Source: Streptomyces sp. Je 1-332
GTDB taxonomy: Bacteria > Actinomycetota > Actinomycetes > Streptomycetales > Streptomycetaceae
Direction: 5' to 3'
DNA: 64,000 nucleotides
NCBI RefSeq assembly: GCF_040730185.1
Contig: NZ_CP160402.1
Location: 7,688,001 to 7,752,000 of the forward strand
The notes under the pieces are model-generated. The model searched no databases and was not told the origin of the DNA. It saw nothing but the letters and a program-made list of their open reading frames with translations. A program made the position numbers and the translations under genes. Position 1 is the first letter of the stretch; every line of letters starts with the position of its first letter. Below, piece after piece: positions 15,924 through 24,506 of this stretch.

Positions 15924-16970
15924 ATGAACGAGCCGCAGCACGACACCGCACAGCACGACACCGAGCAGCACCACCCCCGGCCCTTCCCGCGCCGCGTCTT
16001 CCTGCGCGGAGCCGCCGCCACCGGAACCGCCCTTGCGGTGGGTGCCACGACAGGGGGCACGGCCGCGGCGGCCCCGGGCGGCTTCCCCGACTACACCTAC
16101 GTGAAGACGGTCCTGAAGCCCGGCGACCTCGCGTACAACCCCACGGGCGAGATCATCTTCCCGTGCCTGCGCGGCACCGTCGGCCGGATCTCAGGCGCTC
16201 TGGGCCGCTACTACCTCTACTACGCACCGCATGACGCCCCCGGCGGCATCTGCCTGGCCTACGGCGACTCGATCGAGGGGCCCTTCACCGAGTACGCGGC
16301 CAACCCCATGGTCACCAACGACTGGCAGCCCCATTACAAGGTCAGCCATGTCTCCTCGCCCCATGTGCTGTGGAACGAGGACGCGAAGGAGATGTGGCTG
16401 TACTTCCACGGCGAGAACACCACGACACGCCTCGCCCGTTCCAAGGACGGCATCCACTTCACGTACGACAAGGTGGTGCTCTCCACCTCGATGCTGCCGA
16501 GCGGCTCCACCGAGACGTCCTACGCCCGCGTGTTCCGTCACGACCTGCCATCCCGTGGCGCCCGCTACGTGATGCTCTTCATGCTGAACAACACCACCAA
16601 CCACCGTGACATCGGCTGGGGTTGGTCGCCCGACGGCCGCAACTGGACCTTCGACCAGACCCCGCTGATCCGCCACGGGGAGGTGGGAGCGCAGAACGTG
16701 GGCGGGCCCCACCTGCTGACGCGCGGGGACAGCGCCTACGTCGTCTACAACACCGACAAGGCCAGCGGCGGCAACATCCTGATCACCGAGGTCGGCAAGG
16801 ACTTCTCGCGCCGTGACCACCTCGGGATCTTCCACGACTCGATGACGGGCGCGCCGGACAACGGGCGCAGCGCGTCACCGAGTTTCGGAACGGAGAACGG
16901 CGTGCCCTACATGATGTACGAGGCGGGGGAGCGGCTTCAGGGGGCGATAGCCCTGGCCCGGGCCAAGTAG
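15924..16970 (+). CDS. Tat-exported five-bladed beta-propeller protein (GH43-clan-like)
   Basis: 348 residues from ATG 15924 (GGAG upstream). A twin-arginine signal is clear: PRRVFLRGAAATGTALAVGA, cleaved near the Ala-rich TAAAAPGG. The mature part has repeated blade-like motifs typical of arabinanase/GH43-GH117-like propellers: YYLYYAPHDAPGGICLAYGDSIEGPFTEY, SSPHVLWNEDAKEMWLYFHGEN, RLARSKDGIHFT, GWGWSPDGRNWTF. It probably binds or cleaves an exported polysaccharide. It is last in the LacI-headed string, 66 bp after the permease, and convergent with the large lyase-like gene. Catalytic acids cannot be assigned with confidence, so it may be binding-only. Confidence 0.78.
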   Translation: MNEPQHDTAQHDTEQHHPRPFPRRVFLRGAAATGTALAVGATTGGTAAAAPGGFPDYTYVKTVLKPGDLAYNPTGEIIFPCLRGTVGRISGALGRYYLYYAPHDAPGGICLAYGDSIEGPFTEYAANPMVTNDWQPHYKVSHVSSPHVLWNEDAKEMWLYFHGENTTTRLARSKDGIHFTYDKVVLSTSMLPSGSTETSYARVFRHDLPSRGARYVMLFMLNNTTNHRDIGWGWSPDGRNWTFDQTPLIRHGEVGAQNVGGPHLLTRGDSAYVVYNTDKASGGNILITEVGKDFSRRDHLGIFHDSMTGAPDNGRSASPSFGTENGVPYMMYEAGERLQGAIALARAK

Positions 16971-17006
16971 CCCTGCCCCCCTGGAGCCGCTCCCCTCCGC
17001 GTGAGG

Positions 17007-20000
17007 TCAGCGCGCGGTAACGGTCAACGCGGTCAGTGCACCTCCGGAGCGGGCGGTGACACGCAGCGCCACATAGCGTGCCGTGCGGTCGACGCGCAGG
17101 GTGCCGCGCGTCGACAGCCGTGCGGCGCCGTCGTACGTGCGGCCGTCCACGCTGAACTCCACCTGTGCGGTGGGGGCGTGGCCGCCGCGCCACCGGGTGC
17201 GGATCTCGCTGACGCGCTGTTCCGCGCCGAGGTCGACGACCATGCGATCGTCCTGACCCGCGGTCCACGCGGTCGCCTCATCACCGTCCACCGCCGCCCG
17301 CGGGTCCGACATGCCGGGCGGCAGCGGCGACGTCGGGAAGGTCATGCGGCCGAGCGCCAGGTCGGAGAGGGGGTACGGCGTGGCGCGAGGCACGGTGACC
17401 GTGGTCGTGCGACCCGCGCGGACCGTGGCCCCGACCCGTCTGCCCTGCGCCGAGACGGTGACCCGGCAGGCGGGACCGCTCAGCCGCACGGTGCAGCCGT
17501 CGACGACCTCGGCACGCAGGCCCACGGGAAGGCGGCCGGCGGACAGAGTGATGCGGGTCGGCGCCAACACGGCCGATGCGGCGGGAAGTTCGGCGCGCAG
17601 GGCCGTGCCGGACTCCGTGAGGGTCTGGACGCCCTCGTAGAGTCGGACCTCCCCAGCGGATGTGCGCGGGATCGTCACCGTCGCGCTCACCGGGTCGCCG
17701 GAGAGGTTGAACAGACTCAGGTAGTGCTCGGTGAGGGCGGCCTTGACGTCAGCGGTGTCCGCCGAAGGCGTCTTGCGGGCGGCCGCCGCGCGCAGTTCCG
17801 ATGGCGTCGCACCGGGCAGTCCTTCGATCAGCAGGCTTTCGGCCGGTCCGTCGGACAGCACGACCGTGTCGCCGTACACCGCGATCGGATGGGCGCCACC
17901 ACGCACGACAAGACCGGCACGGCCGTCGATGTCCAGCCACTGCCCGCGGCTGGTGAGATCCGGCCGTGGCCAGGCGACCAGATCAGTCCACTCCTGTCCG
18001 TCGGCCGACCCCTGGAGCCGGTAGGCCCGGCCCGCCGCGGCCTCCCAGCGCAGGGTCACCCTGTCCACGGACCGGGCGGAACCGAGGTCGACGGCGATCC
18101 AGCTGTCCGGCCGTGAACGGTCCGCGCGCGACACCGCCCAGCGGCTCGAACCCCCGCCGTCGATCGCGAGAGCCGCCTCCTTGCCCGGTTCGAAGGAGGA
18201 CGCCGTCGCCGCAGCCCCGTCGCCGCGTGCCAGGTCCTGCCCCGAGGCGCCGTCGCGTATCTCGAACGCGTACAGCGAATAGCCGTACGACGGGTCGGGC
18301 CGCACCCCCAGCATGCGCAGGTGCCGGAACTGCCCGCGCGGAAAGCTGAGTTCGGCGACGCGGGGCCCCGCGGACGACTGGCCCTCGGTCTTCGCCTTGA
18401 CGGTGGCGCTTGCATCGGCGGCTCGATAGGTACGGCTGCCGTCCAGGCCCGGCACGCCCGGCATGGACAGGTTGCGCACCTCCAGGTGGCCCTCGCCGTC
18501 CGCCGTGCCCGATGTCGCGTAGACGACCGCGCCCGAAGGCAGGGTGGTGAAGCCCGCATGCCCGTGGTCCAGCGTCAGCAGGCTCGCGCTCCCGTCGAAG
18601 CCGTCCCGCGGCCGCGTGTACGTGACGGCGGACCGTTTGACGACCTTCGCCCCGGTGCCGGGCAGGAACATGGGTGTCGGGCCGCTGAGTGCGAACAGCC
18701 AGTCGTCGTGGGCCGGCTGCCAGGCGAACTTCACGAACCCCGGCTTGCTGACGGCGCCCGCCCAGGCGCCGGGGGACTGGTGGGAGACGAGGCCGGGGCC
18801 CGCGCCGTGATCGGTGACGCCGCTCGCCTGCTCGAAGAGCTCACTCGGGGAGAGAGGGCGAACGCGCGGCTGTCCTGAGCGGTCCCGCCACTCGTGCAGG
18901 AGGTAGCTGATGGCCAGTTCGGCGCGTGCCTCCGGCTCGTACTTGGGCTCGCCCGAGAACTTCGCGATGCGGTACTGCGGCGGATACTGCTGGTACGCCT
19001 CCAGACGTTCGGCGAGGGCGCTTTCACAGGCTGCCGCGGCACGATCGCCGGCGACCTGGGCGAGGAAGGCGAGGGGGATGACGTCGCGGCCGTAGAGGTG
19101 TTCACGGTCCGCGACCATCGGCATCAGGGGCTCGCCCGCGTCGCTCATCACGCCGAGCAGCGTGCGCCACAGTGGAGCGGCGTTGGGCTGGGCGGTCAGC
19201 ACTTCCGGCAGGTCCTGGCCCGCCGTGAGGAAGTGGGCGGAGTTGCGGCCGGACGTACGCCAGAGTTCTTCCTGGTAGTGCGGGCCGAACGACCCATGAT
19301 TCTCGACGATGAAGGTGTCGTACAGGTTCTGCGCGGTGTTCTCGCTGACGGCGACGCCGTCCACCCGGGCGGGGTTGGCGAGGTCGGCCGCGGGCAGCCC
19401 CGCCTCGTTGCGGCTCCACCGGCCGAAGGCGGCGCGCCACGAATCGAGCCGCTCGTCGTCGCCCGCCCAGGCCAGGGCAGGCGCGAGCGTCTGGGCGTAG
19501 ATGCCCATCTCCTCGAGTTTGGTGTCGCCCTCGAAGCCGCCCGTGAGCCCGTGGGGTGACCAGTCGCCGGAGTCGGGGTCGTCGCCCGTACCCAACTCCA
19601 CGGTGTACTGGGCCTGTTCACGGACGATGGTGTCGACGTTCCGCCGGGTCGCCTCGTCGAGATCGTCCCAGAGCAGGCGCGCCGCCAGGACGAAGTACGA
19701 CTGGAAGGTGGTGTCGAAGAACAGCTTCCGGCCCCACTCGGTGCCACCCGTCAGCCGGTTCGATGCGGCGAAGTGCTTCAGTGTGGCGAGTGTGCGGCTG
19801 CGCAGCGTCTCCCTGGAGACTCCCGCGCGCTCGGCGTCGTAGGGGCCACGGGTGAGCAGTACCGCGTTGCCGAGCACGACGGCGAAGCCGAAGTCCTTGT
19901 TCGTGTAGTGGCCTTGGGCCGCGTCCCACTGGGTCTCGGACCAGCGCGTGTGGGACAGCAGGACGCGGTAGTACGTGTCCGCGACGGCGTCCTGCTCCAG

Positions 20001-20126
20001 GGGGCCCGCCTCGGCAGCCGTCGCGGACCCCGTGCCGAGTGTGAGCGGGAAGGCCGCCACGGCACCGGAAACCCCTAGGAGCTGCAGAGCCTGACGTCGG
20101 GTGGGGCCCCAGGCGTGTTGCGGCAT
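17007..20126 (-). CDS. Large Tat-exported polysaccharide-active protein with alpha/alpha-toroid and two discoidin domains
   Basis: 1039 residues from ATG 20124-20126 (GGAAGG upstream). Tat signal TRRQALQLLGVSGAVAAF. Residues about 40-430 are helical and Trp/Tyr rich with a conserved-looking ENHGSFGPHYQEELW segment. This recalls the toroid catalytic domains of polysaccharide lyases (PL8 or heparinase-like), with His, Tyr and Arg as candidate catalytic residues. Beta-rich domains follow. Two F5/8 type C (CBM32-like) modules are seen: around 600-740 (AAATASSFEPGKEAALAIDGG..WIAVDLGSARSVDRVTLRW) and at the C-terminus (PRAAVDGDEATAWTAGQDDRMVVDLGAEQRVSEI). Divergent from the GH-D-like enzyme, with LacI-type operators in front of both. 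Family of the catalytic domain is uncertain. Confidence 0.75.
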   Translation of the reverse strand: MPQHAWGPTRRQALQLLGVSGAVAAFPLTLGTGSATAAEAGPLEQDAVADTYYRVLLSHTRWSETQWDAAQGHYTNKDFGFAVVLGNAVLLTRGPYDAERAGVSRETLRSRTLATLKHFAASNRLTGGTEWGRKLFFDTTFQSYFVLAARLLWDDLDEATRRNVDTIVREQAQYTVELGTGDDPDSGDWSPHGLTGGFEGDTKLEEMGIYAQTLAPALAWAGDDERLDSWRAAFGRWSRNEAGLPAADLANPARVDGVAVSENTAQNLYDTFIVENHGSFGPHYQEELWRTSGRNSAHFLTAGQDLPEVLTAQPNAAPLWRTLLGVMSDAGEPLMPMVADREHLYGRDVIPLAFLAQVAGDRAAAACESALAERLEAYQQYPPQYRIAKFSGEPKYEPEARAELAISYLLHEWRDRSGQPRVRPLSPSELFEQASGVTDHGAGPGLVSHQSPGAWAGAVSKPGFVKFAWQPAHDDWLFALSGPTPMFLPGTGAKVVKRSAVTYTRPRDGFDGSASLLTLDHGHAGFTTLPSGAVVYATSGTADGEGHLEVRNLSMPGVPGLDGSRTYRAADASATVKAKTEGQSSAGPRVAELSFPRGQFRHLRMLGVRPDPSYGYSLYAFEIRDGASGQDLARGDGAAATASSFEPGKEAALAIDGGGSSRWAVSRADRSRPDSWIAVDLGSARSVDRVTLRWEAAAGRAYRLQGSADGQEWTDLVAWPRPDLTSRGQWLDIDGRAGLVVRGGAHPIAVYGDTVVLSDGPAESLLIEGLPGATPSELRAAAARKTPSADTADVKAALTEHYLSLFNLSGDPVSATVTIPRTSAGEVRLYEGVQTLTESGTALRAELPAASAVLAPTRITLSAGRLPVGLRAEVVDGCTVRLSGPACRVTVSAQGRRVGATVRAGRTTTVTVPRATPYPLSDLALGRMTFPTSPLPPGMSDPRAAVDGDEATAWTAGQDDRMVVDLGAEQRVSEIRTRWRGGHAPTAQVEFSVDGRTYDGAARLSTRGTLRVDRTARYVALRVTARSGGALTALTVTAR

Positions 20127-20145
20127 TGTGCGCGACCTTCCCTTA

Positions 20146-20157
20146 GACAACGTTGTC
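20146..20157. promoter_or_regulatory. LacI-type operator, leftward gene side
   Basis: GACAACGTTGTC is a perfect 12-bp palindrome with a central CG, the hallmark of LacI-family sites. It lies about 20 bp upstream of the lyase-like start codon, between promoter and ribosome binding site. Confidence 0.7.
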
Positions 20158-20452
20158 AGAGTGGGGTCATTCTTCGGGGGTGTCGTCGGCACGTCAAGGG
20201 TTCTGCTGCATCACGGGTCACTTCCCGATCGCGTTACGGGGCCCTTGAGGATCCGGTGGTCGGATCGTTCCCGCCCTGTTGACCGGTGCGCCCGCGCGAT
20301 GCTTAGGTGGCGCGAGTTCGGAAAGCGCTTGCTGTCCTACGTCGTCGGGAGCGGCGGCGAGTTGGAGTGGCTGAGTGTCCGTCCGCGCGGGCCTTAGGGG
20401 CGCGCCGTTCCGAGGGGTTCCGTGCGGGGCGTGGAACGAGGTGCCCGTGCGC

Positions 20453-20470
20453 TCTGACAACGATGTCAGA
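20453..20470. promoter_or_regulatory. LacI-type operator, rightward gene side
   Basis: TCTGACA-ACGA-TGTCAGA is an 18-bp dyad with 7-bp perfect arms, 43 bp before the GH-D-like start codon. It shares GACAACG-TGTC with the site at 20146, so one regulator probably controls both enzymes. It does not resemble the TTAATGCG site of the LacI gene at 8845. Confidence 0.7.
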
Positions 20471-20512
20471 TCGGTGAGTCGGGCGAATTCAACGACGAAG
20501 GATGGTGCCGCA

Positions 20513-22645
20513 ATGTCCCCACTGAGCCGTCGTCTCTTCCTTGGCGCGGCCTCGGCCGCCTTGGTGGGCGCGGGTACCGGGACCGGAACCGCAGCCACGG
20601 TCTCGGACAGCATCGCGCGAAGGGCCAGACACTGGACCTTCGAGAACGACTCCCTCAAGGCCACCGTCACCTACGAGCGAGGCGGCATCCAGCTCAGCAG
20701 GCTCCGCAACAAGCCTGCCGCACGCGACTACTTGAGCGGGCCCTCTCTGCTCTTCGCCCATGAACTCGACGACGGTGACACCGTCCGCGCGGACGACGGA
20801 GGGTGGACCCTGGGGGCGGCGAGCAGGGAACTCATCACCGTTCGCACGAAGGAGAAGTCCTGGCGGGTCGGCGAACGCATCCGCATCCCGCTGCGCAGAG
20901 CCACGCCCCGCCGGTTCGCCGTCACCCTGGTCTTCGAGATCTACGACGGTGAAGCGGGTCTGCGGTACTACACCCTCGTCCGTAACGAGGACGCGGCCCG
21001 CGAACTCACCCTGACCCGCTCCACGATTCTCGATCTGCGCCTTCCCGACGAGCCGCACACGCTCCACTACGTCCCGAACATGAAGTGGTTCAGCACCCGC
21101 GGATCGCTGAGCACAGAACCCGTCGGCAAGTCCTGGCCGAAGAAAGCTCTCACCGTGTACGACTCGGGGGACGGCTGGAGTGTGAGCCCCGAGCTCAACT
21201 GGAAGACGCAGCGCGGCAACGGCAATCACGAGACCGACTACATGCTGCCGCCGTTCGCCGGGATCAACGCCTGGCACGAGCAGGCGAGCGTCTCGGTCGA
21301 CACACACCCCGAATCGCTGCGCCTGACGCTGTTCCCGCAGGAGGAGTTCGAGTACCTCGCGGTGAATCTCACCGTCTTCAAGGGCGATGTCGTCGACGGC
21401 AAGATGGCGGACGAGCTGCACTTCCGCAAGCGGTTCAAGTACCACCACACGACCACGCTGTTCCACCAGAACGACTGGGACTACCGGGGAGGCCCGGGTC
21501 AGGAACTGCCCCCCGGCTACTACTACGACGTCGTCATCCCGCAGACCAAGCGGGCGGGCCTCGACATGGTGATGCTCGACGACTACTGGAACACCACCCG
21601 CGACACCATCGAGCCCAGTGACTCGATGAAGAAGGCCATCACCAGCCTGGGCACACTCTCCAAGACCCTCAGGGACAACAGCCTCGGCTTCGGCCTGTGG
21701 TTCTCCCTCTCCGGCGGCGGACACCTCCAGGGGCGCGACCTCGCCGACCCGGCCCAACTCGCCTACAAGAGGCGGCAGATCGAGTCCCTGCTCAACGATC
21801 ACGGTGTCACCCAGCACATGATCGACCTGACCGAGTACTGGCAGAACGAGAGGACGACGGCGTACTCCCACGCGGGCGACAACGTCTACCGCAAAGCGGT
21901 TCTCACTCGGAGCATGCTCGACGACCTGGTGACCGAGAACCCGCAGTATCTGCCCAAGCTCACCAGCGAACTCGACATCGCGCCCACCCAGGGCGACCGC
22001 AACAACGGCCTGCTGCACATCGCGTACAACGGCTGGAACACCTCCAACGGCGGCATCACCGGAGAGGACCTGTCGCTGCGCACCGCGCTCACCGCGTTCG
22101 GGCATCTGCCGATGAACTCGACGTACATGAACGGCGGCAAGATGACCGGCCGCATGGAGGACTACTACTCCTACATGGCTGTACGCGCGGTCAAGTTCGG
22201 CCAGGACCCTGGTGACGAGGCCAAGTGGCCCGATGCGGCGGTGAAGTTGATGGGCGTGTTCAACGCCTGGCGGAGGAGGCCGGAAATCACGGCCTTGACG
22301 GGCGGTCAGTTCCTCCCCGTCCACCTGGGCCAGGGGTGGGGTACCGCCGAGTGGGACAGCAGCGAAGGCCCGTACGTATGGATGTGGACGGATGACCGGC
22401 GCCGCCGGGCCCTGCTGATCGCGACCGGGGCCGGCACGGCGCAGACCCGTGTCGACGCCAAGGTGCGCTGGCTGGAGGACCGTACGACCTACGGCGTCAC
22501 CGACATCACGATCGACGACGACGGCACGCAGGCCCGCGCCGCGAAGGGGGAGTTCACCGGCGAACAACTCCGTGTCGAAGGGCTGCCGGTCGATCTGTCC
22601 GAGAACACTTCGAAGGGCAAGGCCTTCTGGTTCGAGGCCAGGTGA
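20513..22645 (+). CDS. Tat-exported glycoside hydrolase of the alpha-galactosidase-like clan (GH-D: GH27/GH36)
   Basis: 710 residues from ATG 20513. The N-terminal Tat signal is SRRLFLGAASAALVGAG. A beta-sandwich N-terminal domain (to about residue 310) is followed by a TIM-barrel part with GLDMVMLDDYWNTT, LGFGLWFSL, and MIDLTEYWQNE, where the Asp/Glu are candidate catalytic residues in the position of the GH-D nucleophile. ELDIAPTQGDRNN may hold the acid/base. The C-terminal domain is beta rich. It should act outside the cell on alpha-linked sugars of a polysaccharide. Controlled with the divergent lyase-like gene through shared operators. Its stop codon directly abuts the stop of the convergent STAS gene (TGATCA). 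Confidence 0.77.
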   Translation: MSPLSRRLFLGAASAALVGAGTGTGTAATVSDSIARRARHWTFENDSLKATVTYERGGIQLSRLRNKPAARDYLSGPSLLFAHELDDGDTVRADDGGWTLGAASRELITVRTKEKSWRVGERIRIPLRRATPRRFAVTLVFEIYDGEAGLRYYTLVRNEDAARELTLTRSTILDLRLPDEPHTLHYVPNMKWFSTRGSLSTEPVGKSWPKKALTVYDSGDGWSVSPELNWKTQRGNGNHETDYMLPPFAGINAWHEQASVSVDTHPESLRLTLFPQEEFEYLAVNLTVFKGDVVDGKMADELHFRKRFKYHHTTTLFHQNDWDYRGGPGQELPPGYYYDVVIPQTKRAGLDMVMLDDYWNTTRDTIEPSDSMKKAITSLGTLSKTLRDNSLGFGLWFSLSGGGHLQGRDLADPAQLAYKRRQIESLLNDHGVTQHMIDLTEYWQNERTTAYSHAGDNVYRKAVLTRSMLDDLVTENPQYLPKLTSELDIAPTQGDRNNGLLHIAYNGWNTSNGGITGEDLSLRTALTAFGHLPMNSTYMNGGKMTGRMEDYYSYMAVRAVKFGQDPGDEAKWPDAAVKLMGVFNAWRRRPEITALTGGQFLPVHLGQGWGTAEWDSSEGPYVWMWTDDRRRRALLIATGAGTAQTRVDAKVRWLEDRTTYGVTDITIDDDGTQARAAKGEFTGEQLRVEGLPVDLSENTSKGKAFWFEAR

Positions 22646-23086
22646 TCAGGGGCCAGGGGGCGGGGTGTCGGCCGCCGCACCGTCCGAGCGGGGTGATGGC
22701 GCGGGCGGCCATGTGGGGCGGTGCGCGGGGGGCAGGGCAAGCAGGGCCTGGCCCACCGTGAGATAGCGGGGCAAGATCTCCGTGCTGCCGGTCAGCGTCA
22801 GGAGTTCGGCGAGATGCCGACCGGCTCCCGCCAGCAGCAGCTGGCCCTCGCGGCGCCTCAGCAACCACCGCACTCCGAGCAGGCAGTTGAGCCCGCGGGA
22901 ATCGCAGAACACCAGCGCCGTCACATCGAGCACGAGATGTCGATGACCCGCCATGACGGAGGCGCCGAGGGTGCGCAGAAAGAACTTCTCTCCGCTCTGG
23001 TCGAGTTCACCGCTCACCCGCAATACAGCGCACTCGTCACACCGTGCGAGCTCGTGGATGATGAGGCGATGGGTCTGCGTCGGCAT
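22646..23086 (-). CDS. STAS-domain anti-sigma-factor antagonist
   Basis: 146 residues from ATG 23084-23086, with GGGAGG 4-5 bp upstream. The STAS fold is clear: CAVLRVSGELDQSGE, HLVLDVTALVFCDSRGLNCLLGVRWLLRR and LLLAGAGRHLAELLTLTG. The Ser in CDSRGLN is at the phosphorylation site used by anti-sigma kinases. It should bind a partner anti-sigma kinase in a sigma-B-like partner-switching system. The Pro-rich tail (HRPTWPPAPSPRSD) is unstructured. No kinase or sigma gene lies next to it; the PAS-SpoIIE-ATPase protein at 54846 could act in the same type of pathway, but no link is shown. Confidence 0.87.
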   Translation of the reverse strand: MPTQTHRLIIHELARCDECAVLRVSGELDQSGEKFFLRTLGASVMAGHRHLVLDVTALVFCDSRGLNCLLGVRWLLRRREGQLLLAGAGRHLAELLTLTGSTEILPRYLTVGQALLALPPAHRPTWPPAPSPRSDGAAADTPPPGP

Positions 23087-23308
23087 CGCGCCTCCCTGTG
23101 GCCGCCCCGTTCCGGGTCCCCAGTCCATCCCTCCCCACGCCTCGCCCCTCCCATCCCGACACGGGGGCGGGCAAGTGACGCCGCCCACGCCCCCTGACCG
23201 GTCGGTAACCACGGGTGGTGGCATAGAACTGCGAGGGGGTTCGGCCGTCAGGCCGGGCGCCACATTGATGACCGATCCGGGTGACCGGGGATTGAGGGGG
23301 ATTTACTC

Positions 23309-23608
23309 ATGGCGCTCACCAGTTGGGGCTTCATCTACACCGCGGCAGGCAGCGAGGCGAGTGGTGAGGTGAACGTCGTCGACACGGGGCAGTGCCGCAC
23401 GGTGCTCGTGGGGGTGCCCAAGCCGGAGGACGGCATCGAGGCCGCGCGCCGTCTGGTCGGTGAAGGTGTGCAGATGATCGAGCTGTGCGGAGGCTTCGGG
23501 CCCGTGTGGGCCGGGCGCATCATCGAGGCGATCGACGGCGCGGTCCCGGTGGGCGTCGTCGGTTACGGGCCCGAAGCGGTCGACCAGGTGCACGCGATCT
23601 TCTCCTGA
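23309..23608 (+). CDS. Small conserved protein, DUF6506-like
   Basis: 99 residues, ATG at 23309 with GGGGG upstream. The sequence looks like a compact alpha/beta domain: TSWGFIYTAAGS, TVLVGVPKPEDGIEAARRLV, GVQMIELCGGFGPVWAGRIIEAI, VPVGVVGYGPEAVDQVHAIF. It resembles the DUF6506 group, whose role is not known. The ELCGGFG motif and the repeated Gly-rich turns suggest a ligand-binding barrel. It stands alone between the STAS gene and the GNAT genes. Confidence 0.75.
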   Translation: MALTSWGFIYTAAGSEASGEVNVVDTGQCRTVLVGVPKPEDGIEAARRLVGEGVQMIELCGGFGPVWAGRIIEAIDGAVPVGVVGYGPEAVDQVHAIFS

Positions 23609-23713
23609 GCCCAGAGGCGGGGCGGGCTCGGCCTTCCCCGCCCGGAGCGGCCGGATGGTAAGATCTTCGGTGTTCGTGTGATCCGGTATCGAGGATGTTG
23701 GGAGTTGGGGCTG

Positions 23714-23782
23714 ATGACCGCGCTCAAGGCCACTGCCATGCGCAGCGCCCGGACCACCCTCACGTCCCGGGTCGCGGCCTGA
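23714..23782 (+). CDS. Candidate 22-residue peptide
   Basis: A short frame, ATG to TGA, with GGAG 9 bp upstream, encodes MTALKATAMRSARTTLTSRV-AA. It sits in a 260-bp gap and in front of a GNAT gene, where a leader peptide could occur. It has high third-position GC, but so does random sequence here. It does not match the Streptomyces cysteine leader peptides I know. Low confidence. Confidence 0.22.
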   Translation: MTALKATAMRSARTTLTSRVAA

Positions 23783-23868
23783 CCTCAGCTGGATTCGCCC
23801 TCGCTGGGAGCGTGAGCTCGCGGGGCACCACCCACACGAACCCACCATGAAACGGATCTCCGTCCATC

Positions 23869-24414
23869 ATGAGCAATTCCAATTCCCATTCCATGAGCAA
23901 TTCCCCGAGCCACACCTGGATCACGCGCGCCGAGACCAGCGCTGACATCCCCGCCATCCGTGCCGTCGTCGTCGCCGCGTTCGACACCCCGGCGGAGGCC
24001 GACCTCGTCGACGCGCTGCGCGCCGACCCCGCGTGGATCGACGGCCTTTCCGTCGTCACCGCCGACCAGGACGGCAAGATCGTCGGCCACGCGCTGCTGA
24101 CCCGCTGCCGCATCGGGGACACCCCGGCCCTGTGCCTGGCTCCCGTCGCCGTACTCCCCGAGTACCAGAAGACCGGTGCCGGTTCCGCGGCGATCCGGGC
24201 CGCGCTCGACGTGGCCAGGGACCGGGGCGAGCGCTTCGTCACCGTCCTCGGGCACCCGGCGTACTACCCCCGGTTCGGCTTCACCCGCGCCTCCGCGTAC
24301 GGGATCGGCATCAGCATCGAGGTTCCCGACGAGGCCATGATGGCTCTCGCCCTCGACGCGGGTCACCCGCTGCCCAGCGGCATGGTGCGCTACGCCGCGC
24401 CCTTCGGCATCTAG
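23869..24414 (+). CDS. GNAT-family N-acetyltransferase (YhbS-like)
   Basis: 181 residues. After a Ser/Asn-rich leader (MSNSNSHSMSNSPSH, possibly extended by repetition of an ATGAGCAATTCC unit) comes the GNAT core: ADIPAIRAVVVAAF, CLAPVAVLPEYQKTGAGSAAIRAALDVARDRG (motif A) and FVTVLGHPAYYPRFGF (motif B). Relatives acetylate unknown small molecules. The start could also be the second ATG (residue 9). A strong hairpin at 24426-24456 ends the unit. Confidence 0.87.
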   Translation: MSNSNSHSMSNSPSHTWITRAETSADIPAIRAVVVAAFDTPAEADLVDALRADPAWIDGLSVVTADQDGKIVGHALLTRCRIGDTPALCLAPVAVLPEYQKTGAGSAAIRAALDVARDRGERFVTVLGHPAYYPRFGFTRASAYGIGISIEVPDEAMMALALDAGHPLPSGMVRYAAPFGI

Positions 24415-24425
24415 CCGAAACCTCG

Positions 24426-24456
24426 CCGTGCCGGGGCCGCCACGGCCCCGGCACGG
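24426..24456 (+). terminator. Terminator hairpin after the GNAT gene
   Basis: CCGTGCCGGGGCCG (24426-24439) and CGGCCCCGGCACGG (24443-24456) make a perfect 14-bp stem with a 3-base loop (CCA), 11 bp past the stop codon. Confidence 0.75.
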
Positions 24457-24506
24457 CCCGGAAAAGTCGGTTGCGCACCCACCGTCCGGCGCCGGAGAGT
24501 GGGCGC

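Larger units (their letters stand above)
20127..20512. promoter_or_regulatory. Divergent promoter region of the two polysaccharide enzymes
   Basis: This 386-bp stretch holds no convincing gene. It carries two LacI-type operators, one near each start codon (entries at 20146 and 20453), and otherwise GC-rich sequence without strong hairpins. A short AT-containing segment near 20200-20240 could hold promoters; no clear -35/-10 pair stands out. Confidence 0.6.

Noticed and set aside
20489..22567. 692-codon leftward frame opposite the GH-D-like enzyme
   Set aside because: Val/Glu/Asp/Arg-rich shadow without domain signatures; the opposite strand has a Tat signal and glycosidase motifs.
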